DNA of 13,295 nucleotides. It comes from Anaerolineaceae bacterium UBA700 (GTDB lineage Bacteria; Chloroflexota; Anaerolineae; Anaerolineales; Anaerolineaceae). The translations under genes were made by a program, and so were the position numbers. The notes beneath the pieces are model-generated. The model searched no databases. It was not told where the DNA came from and was given only the letters and a program-made list of their open reading frames with translations. The DNA is taken from positions 1-13,295 of the forward strand of contig DBMK01000193.1 of the NCBI GenBank assembly GCA_002298885.1, read 5' to 3'. Shown here one piece after another: positions 1 through 9,947 of the stretch. The first letter of the stretch is position 1. Each line of letters starts with the position of its first letter.

Positions 1-2779
<2,779 letters not shown>

Positions 2780-2780
2780 T

Positions 2781-3665
2781 TTATTCCTCCACCTCTAAAG
2801 CGCGCTGCCAGGCATTGGTAGTGATCTCCTCCAGCAGCACTTTGCACAAATGGTAGCGGTAAACGGCGCTGGCGCGCTGCGGGCTGGTGCGGAAACGCAG
2901 GGTCGAATCGACCAGTGTTTTAGCCCCCTCAAGGGTCTCCGGGCTGAAAATGGCGCCGGTCAGGCTGTCTTCGATAGCCGAGGCGCGCTGCGGGGTGGGG
3001 CCGGAGGGGCCGACTGCAATGCGGATGGATTGGATCCACTCGCCATCGCGGCGCAGCCAGACGGCCATGTTGAGGATGGGCAGGGCCACGCCCTGCGGGC
3101 GCATGACCCGCCCGAAGGCAGAGGCCTCGCCCGGCTGGCGCAAGGGGATGCGAAAACCGACCAGGATTTCGCGGTCGGCGGCGATGGCGGATTGGCCGAC
3201 GCCGCGGAATATACTCAGGATCGGAACCAGGCGCCGGCCCTCGGGGCCGGCGATCTCAACCCGGGCATCCAGGGCTACCAGGCCGATCGTCCCGTCGGCG
3301 GCAGGCAGCGAATGGGCCACGTTGCCGCCCAGGGTGGCCGTGTTGCGCACCTGGGGCCCGCCGATCAGCCCGCAGGCTTCGGCGATGGCCAGTGCATGGC
3401 GGCGAATGAGGGCCGAGTTGGTGATGTCACGCACCGCCACGGCGGCGCCGATCACCAGTTCGCCGTCGCGCACTTCCAGGCTGTGCAGCTCGGGGATGTT
3501 GGTGACGTCGACCAGGGTTTCGGGGGCGGGGTGGCGCTTCTGTTGGATCTCCAACATCAGGTCGGTGCCGCCGGCGACAGGACGCGCCGGGCCTGTGGCG
3601 CTGGCCAGGGCGTGGAGAGCTTCTTCAACAGTTGTGGGGATTACGTATTGGGACCAGTTGCTCAT
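2781..3665 (-). CDS. FAD-binding subunit of the xanthine dehydrogenase-like molybdenum hydroxylase (CoxM/XdhB family)
   Basis: This 294 aa protein should bind FAD and carry electrons from the iron-sulfur clusters of the large subunit to NAD+ or another acceptor. The FAD signatures are VAGGTDL (30-36) and TLGGN (111-115), the latter within an RNTATLGGNVAHSLPAADG stretch; the C-terminal part (about 185-285) is the CO dehydrogenase flavoprotein C-terminal domain. Length is normal for separate M subunits. The start is placed at the ATG giving MSNWSQYVIP, because the family begins at this point and an AAAAGGAG lies 11 nt upstream. A longer reading from 3797 would add 44 residues with no family resemblance and would run through the spacer hairpin. 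The gene ends 1 nt before the large-subunit ATG. The ATPase gene lies 156 nt upstream, so a separate message for the two enzyme genes is possible. Confidence 0.93.
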   Translation of the reverse strand: MSNWSQYVIPTTVEEALHALASATGPARPVAGGTDLMLEIQQKRHPAPETLVDVTNIPELHSLEVRDGELVIGAAVAVRDITNSALIRRHALAIAEACGLIGGPQVRNTATLGGNVAHSLPAADGTIGLVALDARVEIAGPEGRRLVPILSIFRGVGQSAIAADREILVGFRIPLRQPGEASAFGRVMRPQGVALPILNMAVWLRRDGEWIQSIRIAVGPSGPTPQRASAIEDSLTGAIFSPETLEGAKTLVDSTLRFRTSPQRASAVYRYHLCKVLLEEITTNAWQRALEVEE

Positions 3666-3767
3666 GAGATCGGTGGCTCCTTTTGGGATGGCGGTACTTT
3701 TCGACGGGCTCTCGGGCCCGACGCCGGCAGGGTTTCCCCTTCCGACCACCGATTCTTTATGCGTAAA

Positions 3768-3801
3768 GGAGTCAGTGCATCCCGTAAATGCACGCAACTC
3801 C
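3768..3801 (-). repeat. Imperfect hairpin in the ATPase-FAD subunit spacer
   Basis: On the plus strand the arms are GGAGT-CA-GTGCAT and ATGCAC-GCA-ACTCC around a 7 nt loop, giving 11 base pairs with a small asymmetric internal loop. No T-run follows in the direction of transcription, so it does not look like an intrinsic terminator. It could be an mRNA processing or stability element, or an operator for the enzyme genes. It fills the middle of the 156 bp spacer, the largest gap inside the operon. Confidence 0.5.
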
Positions 3802-3820
3802 TACAAAAAATACCTTATTT

Positions 3821-3826
3821 ATTATA
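3821..3826 (-). promoter_or_regulatory. Possible internal -10 box for the two enzyme genes
   Basis: A perfect TATAAT on the minus strand overlaps the last codons of the ATPase gene and lies about 155 nt before the FAD subunit start. There is no convincing -35 hexamer at 16-18 nt and no TG extension, so this is only a candidate internal promoter. The hairpin at 3768-3801 would lie at about +20 to +50 of its transcript. Confidence 0.25.
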
Positions 3827-5369
3827 CCGCTTTTTCGTGTGCTCCGGCCATCATTAATCCGAGCTGTTCGAGGGTGGCCGATTCGTTGTCGACGATACCC
3901 ACGATCTGGCCCTCGTAAATGACGGCGATGCGGTCCGAGAGGGCGCGGATTTCGTCAAGGTCTTCGGAGATCAGCAGGGTGGCAGTGCCGGCCTGGCGCT
4001 GTTCCAGCAGGCGCAGGTGAATGTATTCGCTGGCGCCGATATCCACTCCGCGGGTCGGTTGCGAGGCGATCAACACTTTGGGACGGCGTGAGAGCTCGCG
4101 CGCCAGGATCAGCTTTTGAATGTTACCGCCCGAGAGGTTCTTGATCGGAGTCTCCAGCCTTGGAGTCTTGACGTTGTAGGCCTCGATCGATTTCTGCGTG
4201 CTTTCCTTGATGGCCTTGAAATCTAGGAAGAGGCCGCGGGCGTAAGGCGGGCGGGCGTGGTCTTCGAGCACGAAGTTATCGGCCACGCTGAAATCTTTGA
4301 TCGCCCCTTCGCGCATGCGCTCCTCGGGGATGTAGGATTGGCCAGTTGAGATGCGGGCGTCGGGCGAAAGATGGGTTACGTCGCGGCCGTTGAGCAGCAC
4401 CTGCCCCTGACGGACGGGGCGCAGCCCGGCCAGGCTCTCGGCCAGCTCGCGCTGCCCGTTGCCGGACACACCCGCCAGGCCGAGGATCTCACCTGCGTGC
4501 ACGCTGAACGAAACACCTTTAAGCGCCTCGGTGCCGCGGTCGCCCTTGACGTGCAGATCCTTGACATCCAGCAGCGTTTCGCCGGCCTGCAGCGGCGGGC
4601 GGTCGTACTGCAGGATGACCGGGCGGCCGACCATCATTTGGGCCAGTTCGGCCTTGGTGGCGCCTGCCGTGAGGCGCTGGCCAACCACCTGCCCATCGCG
4701 CAGCACGGTGATGCGCTGACTGATGGCGAGCACTTCGTGCAGCTTGTGCGAAATAAAAATCAGGGCGTGGCCTTCGAGCGCCATCTGTTTGAAGGTTTTG
4801 AACAGGTCTTCCACTTCCTGGGGGGTGAGCACGGCGGTGGGCTCATCCAGCACCAGCAGGGCCGCCCCGCGGTAGAGCGCTTTGACGATCTCCACTCGCT
4901 GCTGCTCGCCCACCGCAAGCTGCCAGACGTACGCCCGCGGGTCGACCTTCAGGCCGTATTGGGCGCACAGGGCATTTACGCGTTCCTCGACCTGCTTGAG
5001 GTCCAGCAGGAGGCCACGCGAGGATTTCAAGCCGAGGGCCACGTTTTCCACCACCGTGAGGGACGGTACGAGCATGAAATGCTGGTGGATCATGCCCACC
5101 CCTGCCTGGATGGCATCCTGCGGCGAATGGAAGGTCATTTCCTTGCCGTTGATCAGGATTTTGCCTTCGTCGGGGCGGTACAGGCCATACAACTGGCGCA
5201 CCAGGGTGCTTTTGCCGGCCCCATTTTCGCCCAGCAGGGCATGGATTTCACCCGACTTGATGTCGAAATCGACGTGGTCGTTGGCCAGCACGCCCGGGAA
5301 TCGTTTAACGATACCCTGCATGCACATCTCGTCGATTCGTTCGTGGCCGTTTGGAAGCAATGAGGTCAT
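3822..5369 (-). CDS. ABC transporter ATP-binding protein, double domain (purine nucleoside or sugar uptake type, NupO/RbsA-like)
   Basis: Cytoplasmic ATPase that should power the two permeases encoded upstream. It has 515 aa with two ABC domains. Domain 1 (about 14-248) has Walker A GENGAGKS (47-54), signature LAVGEQQ (151-157), Walker B LLVLDEP (171-177) and switch His208. Domain 2 (about 264-508) has a degenerate P-loop at about 300-307 (GVSGNGQR, no GKS), signature LSGGNIQ (412-418) and a variant Walker B followed by PTRGVD. One canonical and one degenerate site is normal for this carbohydrate/nucleoside family. The start is set at the ATG giving [10 protein letters not shown]. The in-frame ATG 30 nt upstream lies in the loop of a 17 bp hairpin and has no ribosome-binding site. 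The chosen start itself has only a weak AGAG. Neighbours (BMP lipoprotein, two permeases) favour nucleosides over simple sugars. Confidence 0.93.
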   Translation of the reverse strand: MTSLLPNGHERIDEMCMQGIVKRFPGVLANDHVDFDIKSGEIHALLGENGAGKSTLVRQLYGLYRPDEGKILINGKEMTFHSPQDAIQAGVGMIHQHFMLVPSLTVVENVALGLKSSRGLLLDLKQVEERVNALCAQYGLKVDPRAYVWQLAVGEQQRVEIVKALYRGAALLVLDEPTAVLTPQEVEDLFKTFKQMALEGHALIFISHKLHEVLAISQRITVLRDGQVVGQRLTAGATKAELAQMMVGRPVILQYDRPPLQAGETLLDVKDLHVKGDRGTEALKGVSFSVHAGEILGLAGVSGNGQRELAESLAGLRPVRQGQVLLNGRDVTHLSPDARISTGQSYIPEERMREGAIKDFSVADNFVLEDHARPPYARGLFLDFKAIKESTQKSIEAYNVKTPRLETPIKNLSGGNIQKLILARELSRRPKVLIASQPTRGVDIGASEYIHLRLLEQRQAGTATLLISEDLDEIRALSDRIAVIYEGQIVGIVDNESATLEQLGLMMAGAHEKAV

Positions 5370-5380
5370 GGTTCTCTTTT

Positions 5381-5417
5381 TGGTGTTTTGGCCGGACATA
5401 GTCCGGCCAAAACACCA
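5381..5417 (-). repeat. Perfect 17 bp inverted repeat between lipoprotein and ATPase genes
   Basis: The arms TGGTGTTTTGGCCGGAC and GTCCGGCCAAAACACCA are perfect complements around a 3 nt loop. In the operon's direction it follows the lipoprotein stop by about 12 nt and is followed by AAAAAG, not a T-run, so it is not a standard terminator. Strong hairpins after the substrate-binding protein gene are known from other ABC operons, where they protect the upstream message so that the binding protein is made in excess. That role is inferred here. It also lies just before the ATPase start and could lower its translation. Confidence 0.75.
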
Positions 5418-5429
5418 TTTCTTAAAAAA

Positions 5430-6554
5430 CTATTGGAGCTTGGACAGGTCGATCTTGCCGCTCATGATGTCTTTAATGGCGGCATCGGCGGCAGCCTTGG
5501 CATCAGCGGGGACGGTGATCCCCGGGTTGTACTGGATGACCAGGCCGTTGTTCTTGAAGGTGAGGGTGTAGGCTTTGTTGCCCAATACACCCGCCTGGCG
5601 GCTGGCAATCATGTCCTTGATGATGCCGGTCCAGTCGTAGACCTGGGAGGCGACGACGACGGTCGGGGCCAGGCTGGTCTGGTTCCATTGGGTGCCGAAC
5701 CACAATGCGTTCTTATCCTTGCAGACGCCGATGGCGCCTACGACGGATTGGGAGGAGCCGGTCAGGATGTCGGCGCCGGCGCTTATGTGGGTCTGGGCGG
5801 CGGCGGCCATCAGGGAGACGTCCGAGAACGAGCCGGTGTAGGTGACGTTAACTTTGATCGTCGGCTTGGTGGCCAGAGCGCCGGCTTTGAAGCCGTCCAC
5901 ATACAGCTTGGCGTCGCCGGCTTCAACGGGCCCTGCCACACCCAGCACGCCGGATTTGGACATCAGGGCAGCCAGTACACCCTGCACGTAACCACCTTCC
6001 TCGGCCTGGGCCTGGTAGGCGAAAACGTTATTGATGCCATCGGCCTGGAAGGTATCGAGCGAGGTGCCCCAGGCGAAGCTGGTCTTGGGGAAATCCGGGG
6101 CGATCTGCTGTAGGCTGGTGCCGTACTGCGAGCCGTGGGCGATCACCAGGTCGTAACCCTTGGAGGCGTAATCACGGATGGCGGCGGCCGCATCGGGGAC
6201 CTTGAACATGTTTTCCGATTTGGCGATCTCCATCTTCGATTCGCCGCCCATTTCTTTCTGGATCGAGACCAGAGCCTCGTACATGGACTGGCTGAAAGCC
6301 GCGTCAGTCACGGGGCTGGGGAAGACCACTGCGACCCGGAACGGCTTGGCGGGCGGCGTGGTTGGGGCGGCAGTGGGCGGCACGGCGGTCGGCGCTGCAG
6401 TCGGTGCGGCGGGCGCTGAAGTTGGCGGCACGGCTGTAGGCTGGGGTGGGGTGGTGGGGACGGCGGTGGGCTCAGGGGTGGCTGCAGGGGCGCAGCTCAC
6501 CAGGGTGGCCAAAATGACGATCAGAACGACAATCCGAAATAAGCTGGTTTTCAT
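5430..6554 (-). CDS. BMP-family (Med/PnrA-like) substrate-binding lipoprotein of a nucleoside ABC transporter
   Basis: Outside-facing lipoprotein that should capture the transported purine nucleoside (or related ligand) and deliver it to the permeases. 374 aa. Residues 1-20 form a lipoprotein signal (basic MKTSLFR, hydrophobic core, lipobox LVSC, lipidated Cys21). Residues 22-70 form a Pro/Thr/Ala-rich linker. The periplasmic-binding domain runs from about 72 to the end, with VTDAAFSQ (82-89) at the place of the family DxxFNQ motif and an AHGSQYG region typical of BMP proteins. The start ATG follows AGGAG at 8 nt. It lies 93 nt after the second permease and 60 nt before the ATPase. Family members bind purine nucleosides (PnrA, BmpA, NupN); I know of some that bind other ligands, so specificity rests on the neighbouring purine dehydrogenase. 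Confidence 0.9.
   Translation of the reverse strand: MKTSLFRIVVLIVILATLVSCAPAATPEPTAVPTTPPQPTAVPPTSAPAAPTAAPTAVPPTAAPTTPPAKPFRVAVVFPSPVTDAAFSQSMYEALVSIQKEMGGESKMEIAKSENMFKVPDAAAAIRDYASKGYDLVIAHGSQYGTSLQQIAPDFPKTSFAWGTSLDTFQADGINNVFAYQAQAEEGGYVQGVLAALMSKSGVLGVAGPVEAGDAKLYVDGFKAGALATKPTIKVNVTYTGSFSDVSLMAAAAQTHISAGADILTGSSQSVVGAIGVCKDKNALWFGTQWNQTSLAPTVVVASQVYDWTGIIKDMIASRQAGVLGNKAYTLTFKNNGLVIQYNPGITVPADAKAAADAAIKDIMSGKIDLSKLQ
6345..6491 (-). repeat. Low-complexity Pro/Thr/Ala-Val linker coding tract
   Basis: It codes for residues 22-70 of the BMP lipoprotein, built from loosely repeated PTAVPPT and PTAAPT units. It acts as a flexible tether between the lipid anchor and the binding domain. Such linkers are frequent in lipoproteins of Anaerolineae and other Chloroflexota, which is one reason for the taxonomic guess. 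Confidence 0.8.
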
Positions 6555-6620
6555 GGTTTTCTTCTCCTGTAGAATGGACCGAAGTTTCGATAAGCGGATA
6601 AACGGTTTAAGGTTTTCGGT

Positions 6621-6629
6621 TCACCTCCT
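6621..6629 (-). promoter_or_regulatory. Orphan consensus Shine-Dalgarno sequence in the permease-lipoprotein spacer
   Basis: The minus strand reads AGGAGGTGA, a full match to the 16S anti-Shine-Dalgarno, about 67 nt upstream of the lipoprotein ATG, which has its own AGGAG. No coding start of useful length follows; the overlapping GTG opens only five codons (GTG AAC CGA AAA CCT) before a stop. It may be a ribosome loading or stand-by site, an mRNA protection signal, or chance. Confidence 0.4.
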
Positions 6630-6647
6630 GTAAGGAATGAGATGGTT

Positions 6648-7577
6648 TCAATTTTCACCCCGCTCGAAAGGTTTGGAGAGCGCCGCAGGCTGCTGGACGC
6701 GCCGGGCGAAAGCCAGGGCCAGGATCGTCAGGATATAGGGCAGCATAACGGCGATATCCGAAGGCAGGTTGATGCCCTTGACCTGGATCCAGAGCTGGAG
6801 AGCGTTGACGAAGCTGAACAGCAGCGCCCCGCCCAACACGCCCCACGGGCGCCAGCCGCCGAAATAAACCAGGGCCACGGCAATAAATCCCATACCGTTG
6901 GTCATGTTTTCCTGGAACAGGTTGATCAGGGCGATCGACAATGAGGCACCGGCGATTCCCGCCAGCACGCCGCCGGTGATCAACGTGGTGTAGCGGATGG
7001 CGTAAATGTTCACGCCCAGCGAATCGGCCGCCTGGGGGTTCTGACCGGCGGCGCGGATCTTCAATCCCAGGGTTGTTTTATTTAAAATAAAGGCCGCTAT
7101 GGGGACGAGCAAAAAGGCGCCGTACACCAGCAGGTTGTGGTCGAACAAGGCTTCGCCGACGACGGGAATATCGGCCAGCAAGGGAATGCGCACCGGCTGG
7201 AACCCGTTGATCGAAATGACGCTGCCAAGGGTTTCCTTGAACAGCAGGCTGGAAAGGCCCAGCCCAAACAACTGCAACCCAATACCGCTGATGCCCTGTT
7301 CGGCCTTGAGGGTGACGCTGATGACCGCCATAATCAGCCCCATCAGCCCGCCGACCACGGCGGCAGCCAGCAGCCCCAGCCACAGGCTTCCGGTCTTCAT
7401 GCCCACAAAGAAGCCACTGTAGGCGCCCATGAGCATGATCCCATCCACGCCCAGGTTGTACACGCCCGAAACCTGCACGAAGGTCTCACCGATGGCTGCA
7501 TACAGGTAAGGCGTGGCCAGGCGAATGCCGGAGGTGAGGATGCCAACCAGGACCTGAAAGGTGAACAACTCACTCAT
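6648..7577 (-). CDS. ABC transporter permease, NupQ-like (BPD_transp_2 family)
   Basis: Second inner-membrane permease of the nucleoside importer. 309 aa with eight to nine hydrophobic segments, for example around 8-28, 64-90, 150-165, 196-220, 228-262 and 274-290. The GVYNLGVDGIM stretch (38-48) matches the GVxNIGxEGxM motif of this family, and the RAAGQNPQAADSLGV loop (175-189) is the expected contact with the ATPase. The start is the ATG giving MSELFTFQVL; it overlaps the end of the preceding permease gene by 8 nt (ATGAGTGA) and follows a GGAGG at 10 nt, so translation is coupled. An upstream start in the same frame (7724) would add 49 residues rich in Ser, Pro and Trp that merely read the other permease gene out of frame. 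Confidence 0.92.
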   Translation of the reverse strand: MSELFTFQVLVGILTSGIRLATPYLYAAIGETFVQVSGVYNLGVDGIMLMGAYSGFFVGMKTGSLWLGLLAAAVVGGLMGLIMAVISVTLKAEQGISGIGLQLFGLGLSSLLFKETLGSVISINGFQPVRIPLLADIPVVGEALFDHNLLVYGAFLLVPIAAFILNKTTLGLKIRAAGQNPQAADSLGVNIYAIRYTTLITGGVLAGIAGASLSIALINLFQENMTNGMGFIAVALVYFGGWRPWGVLGGALLFSFVNALQLWIQVKGINLPSDIAVMLPYILTILALAFARRVQQPAALSKPFERGEN

Positions 7578-8649
7578 GGATCTCACGCCTCCGGGCCCGG
7601 ATGGTGGACCAGATGCGGCTGCTGACGACCAGCAGGACCACCAATCCCAGCAAGGTGTCGATGAGGGCTGAAGGCACCTGAGTGGTGCGCTGCATTGCGT
7701 CCGCTCCGACCAGCAGGCCGCCAAAGAGGATGGAGGCGGGGATGGCGCCCAGCGGGTGGAGCCAGCCGAACAGGGCTACCACGATTCCTGAAAACCCGTA
7801 TCCTCCGGAGAGTCCCTCGAGGGCGCGGTGCTGGATGCCCATGACTTCGATGGCTCCGGCCAGGCCGGCAAACGCGCCGCCCAGGGTCAGGGCCAGGGCC
7901 TGATAAAAGGGGACGCGGATTCCGGCGTAGCGGGCAGCGTTGGGGTTTAGCCCCACCGCCCGAATGCGGTAGCCGATGGTGGTTCGCCAGAGGAAAATGT
8001 AGACGACTACCGCCATGACCAGGGCAATGATCGCCCCGGCATGCAGGAGCGTGCTCGGCACCAGCTTGGGCAGCCATACCGAGCGTGGCAGCAGCGCCGA
8101 TTGGGCAATACGCGTACCCTGGGCGATCTCTTTAGGGTCGATCATCGGCCCGCGCAGCAGGAAATTGCTGAGCTGCATGGCGATGGCGTTCATCATGACC
8201 GTGCTGAGGATTTCATTGACGCCCAGGCGGGCTTTGAGGATACCTGGAATACCGCCCCAGACTGCGCCTCCCAGCGCGCCCACCAACAAGGAGGCCGGCA
8301 GAAGGATGGCGCCGGGGGCGTCTTTGAAGCCCACTGCCACCGCCGTGGCCGCCAGGGCGCCGACGACGATCTGCCCTTCCCCACCGATATTGATGATGCC
8401 GCCGCGGAAGGCAATGCACACGCCCAGCCCAACCAGGAGCAGCGGAGTGGCTTTGGCCATCGTTTGGGTGATGCCCGAAAGGTCGCCGAATGCGCCCACA
8501 AACAACGAACTATATGCTTGCAGCGGGTCGGCCCGCAATGCCACCAGCATGATCGCCCCGACCGCGAAGGCTGCGAGCACGGCCAACAGCGGCAGCAGTG
8601 CATCTATCGTCCGATCGAGCAGACGCTTGAGTTCTATTTGATCCGGCAT
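7570..8649 (-). CDS. ABC transporter permease, NupP-like (BPD_transp_2 family)
   Basis: First gene of the operon and first inner-membrane permease of the importer. 359 aa, with a short charged N-terminus (about 1-15) and then about eight to nine hydrophobic segments (16-38, 69-80, 93-107, 112-131, 148-165, 203-221, 248-268, 286-316, 327-343). FRGGIINIGGEGQ (81-93) is the family's NIGxEGQ motif, and RAVGLNPNAARYAGI (230-244) is the cytoplasmic loop that docks on the ATPase. GGAAGG lies 3 nt before the ATG, a close spacing. The roughly 180 nt transcribed leader predicted in front of it leaves room for regulation after transcription starts. Confidence 0.92.
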   Translation of the reverse strand: MPDQIELKRLLDRTIDALLPLLAVLAAFAVGAIMLVALRADPLQAYSSLFVGAFGDLSGITQTMAKATPLLLVGLGVCIAFRGGIINIGGEGQIVVGALAATAVAVGFKDAPGAILLPASLLVGALGGAVWGGIPGILKARLGVNEILSTVMMNAIAMQLSNFLLRGPMIDPKEIAQGTRIAQSALLPRSVWLPKLVPSTLLHAGAIIALVMAVVVYIFLWRTTIGYRIRAVGLNPNAARYAGIRVPFYQALALTLGGAFAGLAGAIEVMGIQHRALEGLSGGYGFSGIVVALFGWLHPLGAIPASILFGGLLVGADAMQRTTQVPSALIDTLLGLVVLLVVSSRIWSTIRARRREIHE

Positions 8650-8715
8650 AAACCTTCCGTCTCTTGCAGGTCAATCTGATGAGATGGAGTTCACGGGGAT
8701 AGGGGAAATTCTTGG

Positions 8716-8743
8716 GGCGGAATTCCTGCCTCAAAAATTCGCC
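8716..8743 (-). ncRNA. Possible hairpin in the operon's 5' leader
   Basis: On the minus strand GGCGAATT and AATTCCGCC can pair as 8 bp with one bulged C around an 11 nt loop. It lies about 70-95 nt before the first permease ATG. No T-run follows, so it is not an obvious attenuator. A weaker stem (CACT/AGTG at 8777-8791) lies upstream in the same leader. Role unknown. Confidence 0.3.
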
Positions 8744-8826
8744 ACGCCTCACTTTGTTGAGAAGGTACGACGATCACACTATTTCAGAGTGCAGAATTTG
8801 CGGGTAAATGTCTGACATCAACAAAA

Positions 8827-8842
8827 CTATACTAGATTATAG
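8827..8842. promoter_or_regulatory. Inverted repeat over the operon -10 box, candidate operator
   Basis: CTATACTAGATTATAG has 5 bp arms CTATA/TATAG and covers the TATAAT of the leftward promoter and its start site. A repressor bound here would block the operon. The arms are A/T-rich and short, so chance is a real alternative. Confidence 0.3.
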
Positions 8843-8863
8843 CTTTAAAAAACAATCTGTCCA
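8836..8863 (-). promoter_or_regulatory. Sigma-70-like promoter of the purine transport/oxidation operon
   Basis: Minus strand TGGACA (8858-8863), a 16 bp spacer, then TATAAT (8836-8841). The -35 matches 5 of 6 and the -10 is perfect. The start should be near 8829, giving an untranslated leader of about 180 nt. Confidence 0.65.
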
Positions 8864-8902
8864 CTGCTTTTTGTCACCATTTAACCTTGTACAATGAGAT
8901 AG

Positions 8903-8931
8903 TTGAACTTTATACACATCCGTGCTAGACT
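8903..8931 (+). promoter_or_regulatory. Promoter of the CarH-like regulator gene
   Basis: TTGAAC (8903-8908), 17 bp spacer, TAGACT (8926-8931) preceded by TGC, an extended -10. The start would be near 8938. TACA-containing elements flank the -35: TTGTACAA (8887-8894, an 8 bp palindrome) and TATACA (8911-8916). They could be half-sites for self-regulation. Confidence 0.45.
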
Positions 8932-8959
8932 GAGCTAAATATTAAACGAGGATATTGGT

Positions 8960-9928
8960 ATGGCTACGCTTGTCGATTATTCGGATGAACCCAAATATAC
9001 CATAAAGACCGTGTGCACCCAGACCGGAATTCGGGCGGTGACCTTGCGCGCCTGGGAGCGGCGGCACGAGGTGCTCAACCCGTATCGCTCTGAGAACCGT
9101 TACCGCCTGTATTCCGAACGGGACATCGCCATCCTGCGCTGGATCAAAAATCGGGTGGACACGGGCATGCCGATCAGCAGCGCGGTCAACGAGCTACGCT
9201 CGCTGATGCGCAGCGGAATGGCCCCCGAAGCGGTCCCTAGCGGTCCGGCGGCGCTGCCGCGCAAGCGCGGCCTGCCGGCGGACGAGTATAACCGGCGCCT
9301 GTACCAGGCATTAATCGCCCACGATGAAGGGCGGGCGGGGGATGTGTTTCGCGAGGTCGAGGCTTCGTTCGACCTGGAGACGATCTGCCAGGATATCCTC
9401 ACCCCTTGCCTGGTCGAGATCGGCGAAGCCTGGTACAGCGGCAGGATTCAGGTGACCACCGAGCACTTTGCCAGCGCCGTCATTCGCGGCCGACTGTCGG
9501 CGATCTTCCAATCCTACCCCACCAGGCGCGGCGCGGCTTACCTGCTGGTGGGTTGCGCTCCCGGCGAGCAGCACGAGGTAGGCAGCCTGATGGCGGCGGC
9601 GCTGCTGCGCAGCCACGGGCAGCGGGTGGAATACCTCGGACCGGACATCCCGCAGGACGATCTGGTCGATTACGCCGCTTATGAGCACCCGGACATGGTG
9701 ATCTTGACCGCCTCGCTGGAAGAGCCGGCGCTGGCGTTGAGCGGAATGCAGGCGAAGCTCTCCCGGCTGCGCCCGGCGCCGGCTTTCGGATTTGCCGGGC
9801 GGGCATTTGTGAACAAACCCGAGCTGGTGCAGAAGGTCGGCGGTAATTACCTGGGCAATACGCTGTCCGAAGGCCTCGACAGGGTGCGCGCCTTGCTTCC
9901 GAAAGAGTGGGGTGGGAAAAAGAATTGA
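8960..9928 (+). CDS. MerR-family, cobalamin-binding regulator (CarH/LitR-like candidate photoreceptor)
   Basis: Cytoplasmic transcription factor of 322 aa. The winged-helix MerR domain (about 12-82) carries the typical WERRHEVLNPYRSENRYRLYS run (32-52). A charged linker follows (about 85-108), then a four-helix cap (about 108-188) with Trp158, Glu168 and His169 in the W-x9-E-H pattern, and a Rossmann-like B12-binding domain (about 192-315) with E-x-H-x-x-G at 203-208, His205 being the likely cobalt ligand. These spacings match Thermus CarH (Trp131, Glu141, His142, His177), which binds adenosylcobalamin in the dark as a DNA-bound tetramer and releases DNA in light. The ATG has ACGAGG 8 nt upstream. 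It is divergent from the purine operon, whose promoter it could control, and may regulate itself. Family assignment is firm; light sensing and target are inference, as some relatives sense B12 or work without it. Confidence 0.9.
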   Translation: MATLVDYSDEPKYTIKTVCTQTGIRAVTLRAWERRHEVLNPYRSENRYRLYSERDIAILRWIKNRVDTGMPISSAVNELRSLMRSGMAPEAVPSGPAALPRKRGLPADEYNRRLYQALIAHDEGRAGDVFREVEASFDLETICQDILTPCLVEIGEAWYSGRIQVTTEHFASAVIRGRLSAIFQSYPTRRGAAYLLVGCAPGEQHEVGSLMAAALLRSHGQRVEYLGPDIPQDDLVDYAAYEHPDMVILTASLEEPALALSGMQAKLSRLRPAPAFGFAGRAFVNKPELVQKVGGNYLGNTLSEGLDRVRALLPKEWGGKKN

Positions 9929-9947
9929 TCCACTAATTTGGCAAATA

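Larger units (their letters stand above)
8650..8959. promoter_or_regulatory. Divergent control region between purine operon and CarH-like regulator
   Basis: This 310 bp spacer is A/T-rich next to its neighbours and holds no gene I can support. It carries two back-to-back promoters whose -35 boxes are 39 bp apart, a long leader for the leftward operon, and several short inverted repeats. I compared the leader with what I remember of the guanine/adenine purine riboswitch core and did not recognise it; no other known riboswitch was recognised. Confidence 0.7.

Noticed and set aside
3666..3797. Longer FAD subunit starting at 3797
   Set aside because: The added 44 residues read through the spacer hairpin and do not resemble the family; AAAAGGAG precedes the shorter start.
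4371..5363. 330-codon plus-strand frame opposite the ATPase
   Set aside because: Composition is a mirror of the ABC ATPase, whose Walker and signature motifs are intact.
5370..5399. ATG at 5399 as start of the ATPase
   Set aside because: It sits in the loop of the 17 bp hairpin without a ribosome-binding site, and the extra residues MSGQNTKKRT are not family-like.
5381..5417. Intrinsic terminator ending the operon after the lipoprotein gene
   Set aside because: In the direction of transcription the stem is followed by AAAAAG rather than a T-run, and the ATPase belonging to the same transporter follows at once.
8650..8829. Guanine/adenine purine riboswitch in the operon leader
   Set aside because: Attractive because of the purine genes, but the conserved junction and loop bases of that class as I recall them are not visible. 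A covariance-model search would decide.
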